A program made the position numbers and the translations under genes. Shown here piece by piece: positions 18,074 through 26,968 of a stretch of 64,000 nucleotides of DNA. This stretch comes from Calditrichota bacterium (GTDB lineage Bacteria; Zhuqueibacterota; Zhuqueibacteria; Zhuqueibacterales; Geothermadaptataceae). Below the pieces are notes generated by a model. It ran no database searches. It was not told the origin of the DNA and saw only the letters and a list, made by a program, of their open reading frames with translations. Numbering within the stretch: position 1 is the stretch's first letter; the number at the start of each line of letters is the position of its first letter. The stretch is taken from NCBI GenBank assembly GCA_008501765.1, contig QQUE01000015.1, positions 372,001 through 436,000 on the forward strand. Reading direction: 5' to 3'.

Positions 18074-19024
18074 TTATTGCTGTTCTTTCGCCTTTTTAAA
18101 ATCCTCAATATACTCGCTCAGTCCCTGGTAAACCGAGCGTGGTTGATAGTCCAGTAATTTCTTTGCACGTTCGATATCCATCAAAAACCGGCGCGGTTTT
18201 CCGGATATTTTTTCAGAAATTGACAAATTAGAATGGGTAATTTCTTTCACCATACGAGCCAAATCGGGAATGTATGTTTCCTGCCCGCTGCCAACATTGA
18301 TTATTTTTCCATCAAGTTGATCGATCCGGTCCATGGCTGTCACATTTGCCAAGGCAATGTCCTTTGAAAAAACAAAATCCGAACTGCGATCCGTTACCGC
18401 AGTGAGCTCTCCATTCTGATTTTCAAGGCACTGCTGCACAAATTTAGCAACAATTCCCCGATTTTTTCCCATGCCATATACGCCCGGATAGCGCAAAAGA
18501 ACCATTGGGAAATGAGCTCTGTTCGAAAAATAAGTGCAGGCTTGTTCAGCGAGCAACATGCTCATTCCATTGGGTTCGGCTGGGGCTGGTGGGCAGGTTT
18601 CATCCACTGGAATTTCGGGCAAATTTTCGAAAGGATAAACATTCATTGTTGAACTTTGTATCCAGCCGGAGAGAGCCTGATTTGCAGCTCCCTCCAACAA
18701 GTTAACGGTGCCGAGAAAGTTGGTTTTGAACGCGATCGTGTTTTGCAAATCTGCCGTCGCCTCAGTCTTTGCATCCGGGAAAAACCGCTCGACAGCCATG
18801 TGAAAAACGAAGTTAATTTCATATTTCTCAAATAGACTTCGCGTAAAAAACTTATTGGTGATATCGCCTGAAACCGCATGAAAATTTTTATTCTTTGATA
18901 ACTCAGCAAATCTTGGTGGATTTTCCGACCGGGACAAGCCAAAGACTTGCATCTCTTTTTCGAGAAGTAATTTGCACAACTCAAATCCGATGAGGCCAGT
19001 GGCTCCTGTAACCAGACAATTCAT
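18074..19024 (-). CDS. NAD-dependent epimerase/dehydratase-family protein lacking the YxxxK pair
   Basis: 316 residues. Extended short-chain dehydrogenase fold: TGATGLIGFEL for NAD(P) binding at residues 6-16, HMAVERFFPDA and IQSSTMNVYPFENLPE. The place of the catalytic Tyr and Lys (normally P-Y-G-x-S-K) reads P-N-G-M-S-M at residues 151-156, so both residues are missing (N152 and M156). It may bind a nucleotide sugar without the usual chemistry, or use other residues. Its ATG directly follows the stop of the sulfite-oxidase-type gene with no spacer, and it is followed by the DegT gene. Confidence 0.8.
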   Translation of the reverse strand: MNCLVTGATGLIGFELCKLLLEKEMQVFGLSRSENPPRFAELSKNKNFHAVSGDITNKFFTRSLFEKYEINFVFHMAVERFFPDAKTEATADLQNTIAFKTNFLGTVNLLEGAANQALSGWIQSSTMNVYPFENLPEIPVDETCPPAPAEPNGMSMLLAEQACTYFSNRAHFPMVLLRYPGVYGMGKNRGIVAKFVQQCLENQNGELTAVTDRSSDFVFSKDIALANVTAMDRIDQLDGKIINVGSGQETYIPDLARMVKEITHSNLSISEKISGKPRRFLMDIERAKKLLDYQPRSVYQGLSEYIEDFKKAKEQQ

Positions 19025-20266
19025 TTAATCTTCTACCTGCAAAGTTAAAACGTGATACCCATTTTCACCATCTGCTTTTTCTTCTGCCGTTTCAGATTGC
19101 GGCTGCACAATACCATTGGTATCCGTCGCCCGCACCGCTAAAAAGTATTTTCCTGGCCGCGATGGGGTGCGCCAAGGCAATGTCCAGGTACACCAGACAT
19201 TTGGTGCCGGCCATGTACCGGTGGTGAAATCATCAACTGCCTGAGAAAAAGCCAGTCCATCGGAATCATCATAATCAGGCCGGACCATCGAATCAGGACG
19301 ATCCATCAGTTTTGCGGCACCCCACGTGATATCTTCCGGCGAAGAAGTTTTTGCAGAACCCACTTCCACTTTTTCAACGGAAGCCGTGCCGCCGACTGCA
19401 AATCCCTGCAAAATTACGTCGGTGCCAGGTTTAATTTTCTGGTAATTGACATGGGAAGTTATCTTCGAATTTATTTTAAGCAATGGTTCGTCAGCCCAGT
19501 TCAAATCCGGGCGTGCACGGCTCGCTGGCCGCGTTTCCCACCAGCCTTCTATGTCATCACGATCAGACAAAATGAGTTCGGTGAGCCCTTTGGGACTTTT
19601 CATTCCGAGCATTCCTTGCGTGACCAATCGTACCGGAAAACCATGTTTCATCGAGCCATCGCGCCGGTCACTCAGCGGAACACCATTGAACTTGGTCACA
19701 AAATAAATAGGCGTTTGTTCATCCTGCAAAATGCGGTCAATTTTGTGATTGGTGCTGTAACCATCGTAGCAGTGAAAATAAAGACGCTGTAAATTGGCCT
19801 GTGTCAGGTCAAATCCCAAATGGGCAAAAAATGTGCTCAGCGGGATGCCGGTAAAATAACCATTGCTAATCAAATGACCGCCGGGTTTATTTCCTACGCA
19901 TTGAAAGGTATTGAAGAACGATTTTTCAGCAAATGCATTCTGATTTTTAATTGCATCAACTGCCTGCATCAGTTCGGTATAATTCAGCTTTAACGACCTT
20001 TTTTGTGCGCCCGCATGTTCTTCTGCCAATGTCAGTTGCCATGAATCGAGTTCCAAATCAGTCGGGCGATAGCTTTTCCCTTGAATGTATTCCACATAAA
20101 ATCCGCCCTTCGTTTCATCCAAATCGACGGGGGAACAGAAATCAGGCTCAAAGGCCGTATCGAGCGGGTCAAAAATATTCTTAGTACATGATGTCAATCC
20201 GAGGCCAGGAATCAAATAATACAAGGATCCGGCGGCATTAATTTTGAGAAAATCACGTCTTTTCAT
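19025..20266 (-). CDS. Sulfite-oxidase-type molybdopterin enzyme, exported lipoprotein
   Basis: 413 residues. Residues 1-27 read as a Tat-type signal (KRRDFLK) ending in a lipobox GLTSC, so the product is probably a lipid-anchored periplasmic enzyme. The molybdenum ligand is Cys123 in FQCVGNKPGGHLISNGYFTG. FHCYDGYSTNHKI, HGFPVRLVTQGMLGMKSPKGLTEL and the C-terminal dimerisation domain (AVGGTASVEKVEVG through WTLPWRTPSRPGKYFLAVRATDTNG) follow the sulfite oxidase layout. No heme domain. Substrate unknown; sulfite or another small oxo compound is possible. It is translationally adjacent to sugar genes, which is an unusual partner. Confidence 0.85.
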   Translation of the reverse strand: MKRRDFLKINAAGSLYYLIPGLGLTSCTKNIFDPLDTAFEPDFCSPVDLDETKGGFYVEYIQGKSYRPTDLELDSWQLTLAEEHAGAQKRSLKLNYTELMQAVDAIKNQNAFAEKSFFNTFQCVGNKPGGHLISNGYFTGIPLSTFFAHLGFDLTQANLQRLYFHCYDGYSTNHKIDRILQDEQTPIYFVTKFNGVPLSDRRDGSMKHGFPVRLVTQGMLGMKSPKGLTELILSDRDDIEGWWETRPASRARPDLNWADEPLLKINSKITSHVNYQKIKPGTDVILQGFAVGGTASVEKVEVGSAKTSSPEDITWGAAKLMDRPDSMVRPDYDDSDGLAFSQAVDDFTTGTWPAPNVWCTWTLPWRTPSRPGKYFLAVRATDTNGIVQPQSETAEEKADGENGYHVLTLQVED

Positions 20267-20335
20267 AATTTACACTTTTCTTTTCGTTGAGTTGAAAATA
20301 CAGATATTTCATTCACAAATCTGACGGCTGCTAAT

Positions 20336-21160
20336 TTACCGCTTGAAAGCAACGCCAAGATACATCTCAGTGGCACGCGGGAAATTGCGTCCAGCATAGG
20401 TATTCAAAAAAGTCACGTCAAATTCAATATTTTTGGAAAACAGGTAGATCAGCCCGAATCCGGCCCGGTATTGCTCCTGCTCAACTGAAAATTGTTCGTC
20501 CATAGCCAGCGCCATCGTATTTGAAGTACTCCGGATTCCGTTTAAAACCACGCGGGCGAGATATTTTTTGAACAGTGTGTACCCTGCCTCGAAATTAAAA
20601 TTTATCTCATCTTTGAATTGGCTGCCGCGCTGGCGGTAACCGATGTCGCCGGTAAAATATGCTGGAATCGGATAAAGAGAAGTTCCGATAAGCAATTTTG
20701 CATCAAAATCAAATTCTCCGGTTCCAAGGGGTGGCCGGTCATCAATTTCATAAAAAAGCGGGATTTTTGCGCCGAGCAATGCGGAAACGACAACTGGTCC
20801 GGAAAGAATTTGCCGTTTTAATCCGAGGTCGATATCGCCAGCGAGAAAACTGCGTGTCGTGCCACGGTAGGAGCCGTAATTTCCCACCGAATTTTTAACC
20901 ACAGGATTAGAAATGGAGAGCGTCCATTTATCTGTGACACCGTATTCGAGATAAAAATAGGTTGCCAGATCATCAAACTCAGCGCGGGTCGGTTTGCTGT
21001 CAACTGAAAATCGTTGCGTGGAGTTGAGCTGAATAAGTGTGAGTTTTGAATAGAAATGGCCTTTGGATTGCGTCCATGCACCGGCTTGTACAATTGAATT
21101 CGTAATGAATAGAAAATTCATACTAAATAATAACAAAATGTTCCGGCAATTATTTTTCAT
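20336..21160 (-). CDS. Predicted outer-membrane beta-barrel protein
   Basis: 274 residues. Signal peptide at about 1-26 (ILLLFSMNFLFITNSIVQA). The rest is made of alternating beta-strand-like segments with many aromatic residues (FYSKLTLIQLN, TYFYLEYGVTDKWTLSISNP, FLAGDIDLGLKRQI), and it ends in MYLGVAFKR. This resembles the transporter-like barrels of the phenol-degradation meta-pathway family, but assignment to a family is weak. It lies 69 bases upstream of the molybdoenzyme gene in the same direction. Confidence 0.65.
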   Translation of the reverse strand: MKNNCRNILLLFSMNFLFITNSIVQAGAWTQSKGHFYSKLTLIQLNSTQRFSVDSKPTRAEFDDLATYFYLEYGVTDKWTLSISNPVVKNSVGNYGSYRGTTRSFLAGDIDLGLKRQILSGPVVVSALLGAKIPLFYEIDDRPPLGTGEFDFDAKLLIGTSLYPIPAYFTGDIGYRQRGSQFKDEINFNFEAGYTLFKKYLARVVLNGIRSTSNTMALAMDEQFSVEQEQYRAGFGLIYLFSKNIEFDVTFLNTYAGRNFPRATEMYLGVAFKR

Positions 21161-21404
21161 GGCACACCTTTTATAAAATTAGAAATTGCTTTGCTCGCAC
21201 TGTATGATAGGAAAAAAAGTTCACAAAATATTCACGAAGAGATAACATTTTTTACTAAAGGAAATTAGCGGTTTTTTATATCATCCCACCAGCCAATAAA
21301 TTGAACTATCTGACATAAACAGGATTTATCCGGCCATCTGATTAATGAGAATGTTCTTGTTCCCGCTGGCAAATCTGTGAATAACAATGCTTAAAATGAT
21401 GTTT

Positions 21405-23657
21405 TTATTTTGGATACAACGCCATCAAAACACGCTCGGGTGTAAAAGGTGCTGTGAAGGGGATTTCTGCCTGTGGACGGAATGCTTTCATCGCATTGCG
21501 AATTGCCAGCCAGGCCCCGATGCCGTACATGAATGGCGGTTCGCCAATTGCTTTGGAATGAAATAATCCGGCTGGATGTGCCGCGTTTTCGAGAAAGTGA
21601 GTCTGTATTTTTTCCGGTGCGAAATAAATATCCGGGATTTTATAAGTGCTCAGAGTGTTGGCCAAAAGCTGCCCATTTTCAGAGAAAACAACGTCTTCCA
21701 TTGCCATCCAGCCGATGCCCTGCACCAGCGCTCCCTCTACCTGGCCAAGGTCAACCTTCGGGGCCAGGCTGGTGCCAAGATCGTGCACAATGTCGACCGA
21801 TTCGATAATAAAAGTTCCGCGGATACAATCGAGTCGGGCAATTACAGCGGCTGTACCAAAGGAATAGTAGGCAAATGGATGGCCTTTTTCTTTGCTCTTG
21901 TCGAAATGAATTTTCGGAGTGGCATAATGTGCCTGGGCAGATAAACTTACGCGCGCCCAATAGGCCGAATCAACGAGTGAATTCCAGGTCAAATCGTTTT
22001 CGCGGCCCGAAACAAGAATTCTACTGTTTTCGAATGTGATATTTTCCGATTCTGTTTTCAGCGTTGCTGCGGCAAATTCTATTAATCGCTGCCGAATTTG
22101 TTCGCAGGCGATGCGCGTGGCGTGCCCGTTTAAATCCGCCCCGGAACTCGCTGCTGTGGGCGAGGTGTTTGCGACGCGGCCCGTATTCGTGGAATCGATG
22201 CGCACGGACTCGGGATTTACGCCCAATGTACGGGCTGCCACGGTGCGCAGTTTAGCATTGACGCCCTGACCCATTTCAACAGCGCCGGTGCTGACGCTGA
22301 CGCTGCCGTCGTTGTAGACGTGTACCAGTGCGCCGGCCTGATTCAACGAAGTGTTGGTAAAAGAGATGCCAAAAGTAACCGGCATGCATGCAAAACCTTT
22401 TTTCACCAGCTTGTTCTTTTGATTAAACTCCTGCACATCCCGTTGTTTTTCATGCCAGTTAAAGCGTTCCGTATTGTGCTGCCAGCACGGTTTGATGCGG
22501 CACGCTGCCATAATCTGGCCGTATGGCAATTCATCGCCATCTTTCAGCAAATTTTTTTCCTGAATTGAACTGGCATCGACACCCATTTTTTCTGCGGCGG
22601 CAACAATAGCCGATTCGATGACAAACATCGCTTGCGGGCCACCAAAACCACGGAAAGCCGTGTTCGGGGGTAAGTTTGTACGACAGCTCAATGCCGTGGC
22701 TTTCACGTTTGGGATGTAGTAACTATTGCTGGCATGAAAGAGAGTGCGCTCGAGAATCGCAGTTGAAAGGTCTGCGGCTGCACCGGCATTTTGATAATAT
22801 GTTGCCTCATAGGCTAAAATTTTGCCGTCCTGCGTCAGCCCGATCTTAAAATCCGAGCTGTAGGGATGGCGTTTGCCCGTCATTATCATATCTTCGTGGC
22901 GGCGCAAAATGAGCTTCACCGGGCGCCGGACACAAATTGCTGCCAAACCGGCCATGACCGCCCAGGGCGTGGCCTGATCTTCTTTACCACCAAAACCCCC
23001 GCCGAGCCGCAACACATCGACCTCAATTTTGTGCATCGGCAAATCCAAAACCCGCGCTGCAATGCGTTGTACGGCTGTTGGTCCCTGGGTGCTGGAAATA
23101 AGCTGAAGTCCACCGTCTTCCTTGAGCGACGCAAAGGCTCCCTGCGTTTCAAGGTAGAGATGTTCCTGGCCGCCGGTTTCGGTGCTGCCGGAACTAATCG
23201 TTTCACATTGTGCCCACGCCAGATCTGTATCTCCACAAGAAAATGTGCGGGGTGGTGCAATGAGTTGCCCGTTTTTCGCAGCGATGCGGGCATCGACGAC
23301 CGCCGGTTTTTCTTTATAGGCGATGCTAATCAATTCGACGGCTTCCCGGGCAATTTCCGCTGTTTCAGCAACGACGATAGCAATCGGTTGGCCGATAAAA
23401 TGAACTTCGTGGTCTGCCAAAAGCTGTTCATCCTGAATTATGGAGCCGATCTGATTTTCACCGGGAATATCCGGCGCGCACAATATCCTTTTCACACCGG
23501 GCAGTTTTTCAGCGTTTTGAATCTGTATCCTTTTAATAGTGCCGTGGGCGATGGCACTGCTTTTAACAGCGGCATGCAAGACTCCGGCCGGGCAGGGAAA
23601 ATCATCGACAAAACAGGATTCGCCGCGAACGTGCAGATTTGTGTCCTTGTTTTTCAT
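21405..23657 (-). CDS. xdhB: Xanthine dehydrogenase, molybdopterin-binding subunit
   Basis: 750 residues. Large subunit of a heteromeric xanthine dehydrogenase that hydroxylates hypoxanthine and xanthine. Motifs: RLGGGFGGKEDQ (molybdopterin), MTGKRHPYSSDFKIG, NTAFRGFGGPQAMFVIE (substrate Arg region), GAVEMGQGVNAKL, and the catalytic-Glu region AIGEPPFMYGIGAWLAIRNA near the C-terminus. Its ATG overlaps the stop of xdhA by four bases, giving coupled translation and a 1:1 complex. Downstream is 244 bp with no visible gene. Confidence 0.9.
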   Translation of the reverse strand: MKNKDTNLHVRGESCFVDDFPCPAGVLHAAVKSSAIAHGTIKRIQIQNAEKLPGVKRILCAPDIPGENQIGSIIQDEQLLADHEVHFIGQPIAIVVAETAEIAREAVELISIAYKEKPAVVDARIAAKNGQLIAPPRTFSCGDTDLAWAQCETISSGSTETGGQEHLYLETQGAFASLKEDGGLQLISSTQGPTAVQRIAARVLDLPMHKIEVDVLRLGGGFGGKEDQATPWAVMAGLAAICVRRPVKLILRRHEDMIMTGKRHPYSSDFKIGLTQDGKILAYEATYYQNAGAAADLSTAILERTLFHASNSYYIPNVKATALSCRTNLPPNTAFRGFGGPQAMFVIESAIVAAAEKMGVDASSIQEKNLLKDGDELPYGQIMAACRIKPCWQHNTERFNWHEKQRDVQEFNQKNKLVKKGFACMPVTFGISFTNTSLNQAGALVHVYNDGSVSVSTGAVEMGQGVNAKLRTVAARTLGVNPESVRIDSTNTGRVANTSPTAASSGADLNGHATRIACEQIRQRLIEFAAATLKTESENITFENSRILVSGRENDLTWNSLVDSAYWARVSLSAQAHYATPKIHFDKSKEKGHPFAYYSFGTAAVIARLDCIRGTFIIESVDIVHDLGTSLAPKVDLGQVEGALVQGIGWMAMEDVVFSENGQLLANTLSTYKIPDIYFAPEKIQTHFLENAAHPAGLFHSKAIGEPPFMYGIGAWLAIRNAMKAFRPQAEIPFTAPFTPERVLMALYPK

Positions 23658-25060
23658 GCCAGCACCTCCGCTCCAATCAATTCCGGAAACTGCGTGTGAA
23701 AATGAGCAAAAATAAATTGTTGCAGCAGTCGGCGTTTGTACTCAGCGCTGCCCCGTACGTCGCTGATTGGGGAAATTTCTTCGGCTGCAATTTTCATCGC
23801 TGATTCGACAATTGCCGGGTCAATTATTTTATCCTGTAAAAAAGCATTGGTATTTTTTAGAAGAAGGGGAATCGGCGCAACGCCTCCAGCGGAAATTCGA
23901 GCATCGGTAATTTTATTTTCCTCAACGGCAAAAAACGCGGCCGTATTGACGCTGGCGATATCCAAATGCGTGCGGCGTGATACTTTCTCAAAATTGAACT
24001 TAAATCCGGGATTCGGAATCGGGATTGAGATGTTATGAATGTGCTCGTCTTCCTGCAAATCCAGTTTTTTATACCCAAGGTAAAAATTATGTAAATCGAC
24101 TGTGCGGCTCGCAGATCCAATTTGCAGGATTAGTTTCGCTTCCAACGCGAGCAGTAAAATCACGAAATCAGCAATCGGTGAAGCATTGACAATATTGCCG
24201 GCCAAAGTCGCCCGTTCGCGGATGGGTTTCGAGGCGATGAGTTTCGAGTAGGTATCAATTTCAGGCAAGATTTCGCGAAAAACCGGCGTTTTCCGCACCT
24301 CTTCCATCGTCGCGCTTGCACCCACAATACACTGGTCATTTTCGCGATAAATTTCGCGGCTTTGCTGGCCATCATCGATGAATTGCAGTGGCTGTTTTAG
24401 TAATTTATCTGCTTGCTGGACAAATAAATCCGTCCCCCCTGCCACGATTTTTCCAGGATTTTCTGGTTCAACATCAAATTCTAATCGTGCAAGTTTTTGA
24501 GGAATCGTGTTAAAATATTCCGGCAATTGGCCAGTGCGAACAAGCTCGGGCACGCGCTTGTCCAGTGATAATTCGATGCGACTTTCAACTTCAGTGAGCA
24601 GCAATTTTATTGCCCGTTTGATAGATTCATAGCCGGTGCAACGGCAGATATTTCCCGCAACCGCCAGGATGGCTTCTTCAAAATTTAATGTTGGATTATT
24701 GAGTAAAAAATCGGTGAGAGAAAGAATAAAACCGGGCGTACAAAATCCACATTGGCTGGCGTGTTCGTCGACAAATGCATTTTGCAGAAGCGTGTTTTCC
24801 CGCAGATTCAGGCCTTCGATTGTCACTACATGTTTTCCGGCCAGTGATCCGATTGGCAACAGGCATGAATTTACAGCGCGATACTTTATTTCTTCATCGG
24901 CAATTTCACCCAACAAAACCGTGCAGGCCCCACAATCCCCCTCCCGACAGCCTTCTTTGGTTCCGGGCAATCTGCTTTCACGACGCACAAAATCAAGCAG
25001 AACAGTTCCATGATGCAGGCTCGTTGCAATTTTATTTTGATTTAAATAAAATGTGAGCAT
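23654..25060 (-). CDS. xdhA: Xanthine dehydrogenase, FAD and [2Fe-2S] subunit
   Basis: 468 residues from ATG 25060 (GGGAG upstream); a TTG at 25081 in frame is less likely. The N-terminal ~150 residues hold two [2Fe-2S] clusters (CREGDCGACTVLLG, QCGFCTPGF, CRCTGYESI). An FAD-binding domain follows (about 195-370, with IVAGGTDLFVQ and ERATLAGNIVNASPIADF), then a CO-dehydrogenase-flavoprotein C-terminal domain. It delivers electrons from the molybdenum subunit to NAD or another acceptor. It pairs with xdhB and lies downstream of the glycyl-radical activase gene across a 252-bp gap. Confidence 0.9.
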   Translation of the reverse strand: MLTFYLNQNKIATSLHHGTVLLDFVRRESRLPGTKEGCREGDCGACTVLLGEIADEEIKYRAVNSCLLPIGSLAGKHVVTIEGLNLRENTLLQNAFVDEHASQCGFCTPGFILSLTDFLLNNPTLNFEEAILAVAGNICRCTGYESIKRAIKLLLTEVESRIELSLDKRVPELVRTGQLPEYFNTIPQKLARLEFDVEPENPGKIVAGGTDLFVQQADKLLKQPLQFIDDGQQSREIYRENDQCIVGASATMEEVRKTPVFREILPEIDTYSKLIASKPIRERATLAGNIVNASPIADFVILLLALEAKLILQIGSASRTVDLHNFYLGYKKLDLQEDEHIHNISIPIPNPGFKFNFEKVSRRTHLDIASVNTAAFFAVEENKITDARISAGGVAPIPLLLKNTNAFLQDKIIDPAIVESAMKIAAEEISPISDVRGSAEYKRRLLQQFIFAHFHTQFPELIGAEVLA

Positions 25061-25312
25061 TTGTATTTCTCCCGGTTGCAAGAAGTGTGATGGTCTGGTA
25101 ACTTTTGAAGAAACAAAACTTCAGGGAGAGATTCAATAGCAAATCCAATAACCAATATTCAATTTTCAATTTCCAACTGAAGAATTGAGCGTAACCATTC
25201 ATTTGACCAAATAACCGAGATAACGTACCAATTATTGACTGAGAAATTACTGCAAGACAAGTTTTCGCAGACATTGCGTGTTGATTATTGGATATTGGGT
25301 GTTGAAAAAAAA

Positions 25313-26221
25313 TCACCCGCCGATCATCGCTTCAATGCCGTGGGCGGCGAACTGAGCGATTATCCGTTTCTGATCCTCCGTGCTCGGTTCTGCCATATCG
25401 CCTGAGTCGAATTCTTCGCCGAGTTTTTCGTATTTTTTTGCAGCGATATTGTGATACAAAAGTAAATTAACGCGTTTTTTTTCACCTTCGAGATCAGCCA
25501 CAAATGCCGCCGTGTTTTCGATATTTTCCACATCATCATTGACGCCTTGAATCAAAGGAATGCGAATATTGATACTGGCGCCCGTTGCCGCAAGAACTTT
25601 GAGATTATCGAGAATTTTGTTATTGCTGACATTTGTCCATTTTTTGTGTGCATCTGAATTCATCATTTTCAGGTCATACAAAAAATGGTCGGTGCGCTTT
25701 GCCACTTCCAGCAAAATATCGGTTTTAGCCAGCCCGGTCGTATCTACCGTCCGATGAATGCCACGCTCACCACAGGCATCCAATAGTTCGATAAGAAATT
25801 TGGGATGCATCAACGGCTCACCACCTGAAAAAGTCACGCCGCCACCCGATTGATCGAAAAAGATTCTTTCCTTCTCAACCAGCGCCACAATTTCGCCCAC
25901 CGTTGCGAGACGACCCGACATTTCGGTGGCTTTTGTGGGGCAGACTTCAGCGCATTTGCCACATAACTTACATAAATCGGGATCGGTGACAATCCCTTGC
26001 GGCGTCAGTTCGCAGGCATTTTCCGGGCAGGCTTCAACGCAGGTGCCGCAGTGCAGGCATTTGTCGAAGCTGTACATTTTTTGCACGTGGCGGGCGATGC
26101 TTTCCGGATTGTGACACCAGGCGCAGTTTAAAGAACAGCCCTTGAGAAAAATTGTGATGCGAATTCCCGGCCCATCGTTGATGGCATAACGTTTAACATC
26201 GAATATTAATCCTGATTCCAT
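25313..26221 (-). CDS. Glycyl-radical enzyme activating protein (HypE-like)
   Basis: 302 residues. Radical SAM enzyme that abstracts hydrogen from the Gly of its partner glycyl-radical enzyme. The SAM cluster is CSLNCAWCHNPES (CxxxCxxC) near residue 30. A two-cluster ferredoxin insert follows: CLHCGTCVEACPENAC and CKLCGKCAEVCP. GGVTFSGGEPLMHP binds SAM. It lies directly downstream of the glycyl-radical enzyme in the same direction, across a 747-bp gap of repeats, and is surely its activase. ATG start. Confidence 0.9.
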   Translation of the reverse strand: MESGLIFDVKRYAINDGPGIRITIFLKGCSLNCAWCHNPESIARHVQKMYSFDKCLHCGTCVEACPENACELTPQGIVTDPDLCKLCGKCAEVCPTKATEMSGRLATVGEIVALVEKERIFFDQSGGGVTFSGGEPLMHPKFLIELLDACGERGIHRTVDTTGLAKTDILLEVAKRTDHFLYDLKMMNSDAHKKWTNVSNNKILDNLKVLAATGASINIRIPLIQGVNDDVENIENTAAFVADLEGEKKRVNLLLYHNIAAKKYEKLGEEFDSGDMAEPSTEDQKRIIAQFAAHGIEAMIGG

Positions 26222-26397
26222 AGTTTTATTTCTTTTTTATCGATTCTATTTTCTACAAATTCACACAAATTCTTTATCCATGGCTAGCACATTTTGATTC
26301 AATCGCTTGCAGCGATGGAATCAATAAATCTCCAGGAATGGACATATTTTAACATGACTCTCTTGTGCATTATGAGTAACGATGAAATTTTTAAAAA

Positions 26398-26607
26398 AAC
26401 CGTTGTGCAAAATTCAATTGTATCGACCTCGATCACATTTTTCATGTCATTTTGCTGCGCCGGCCTTCAGCTCGGCAATCTTTTAGCCGGAATCCACAAT
26501 TTTGAAAGTATGGATTCCCAATAGAAGCATTTGGGAATGACGAAAACGATGAATAACTCAATAAATTTCAACAAACATGGAATATTTACCAATTTTGCAC
26601 AATGGTT
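26398..26607. repeat. MITE-like element, family with AACCGTTGTGCAAAATT ends (copy 1)
   Basis: The inverted ends are AACCGTTGTGCAAAATT (26398-26414) and AATTTTGCACAATGGTT (26591-26607), matching in 16 of 17 positions. The interior has a GGATTCC-containing inverted repeat and a GCTGCGCCGGCCTT stretch. Read on the minus strand it matches the element at 58210-58423 over nearly its whole length. A-rich flanks on both sides. No coding capacity. It lies in the 747-bp gap between the glycyl-radical enzyme gene and its activase gene; the rest of the gap outside this element and the hairpin array shows no gene. Confidence 0.75.
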
Positions 26608-26839
26608 AAAAAATATGGTTTTACTCATAGTAGCGTCTGGCTATCCAGATAGCTCCGCAAGGATAACTTATTATTTTATAAAGCCAAACTACGAGTCACT
26701 CGAATTTACACGAATATTTTTTTTGAGTAAACGAGCCTGAATTTTCAATAGTTTTATTCGTAAAATTTGTGATACTAGTGGACAATTATCTATTAATCAT
26801 AGTTTTAAGTGTGTTGATTTATTTGGATAACCAGTATAG

Positions 26840-26968
26840 TAGCGATAACATCGCTAAAGAGTAGCGATAACATCGCTAAAGAGTAGCGATAACATTGCTA
26901 AAGAATAGCCATAACATCGCTAAAGAGTAGCGATAACATCGCTAAAGAGCAGCGATCTCATCGCTTAG
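26840..26968. repeat. Tandem array of 22-bp repeats, each a hairpin, behind the glycyl-radical gene
   Basis: Five consecutive 22-bp units (26840-26861, -26883, -26905, -26927, -26949) and a sixth diverged partial unit end exactly at the stop codon of the glycyl-radical enzyme gene. Each unit contains AGCGAT-AAC-ATCGCT, a 6-bp inverted repeat with a 3-base loop, followed by AAAGAG. Unit 4 has one mismatch in an arm and unit 3 one in the other arm. In RNA from the minus strand this would be a row of small hairpins directly after the stop, between the enzyme and activase genes. Confidence 0.9.

Noticed and set aside
22866-23699. Long open frame of 277 codons on the plus strand
   Set aside because: It lies opposite xdhB and xdhA, has no family features, and is a by-product of the coding bias of the real genes.
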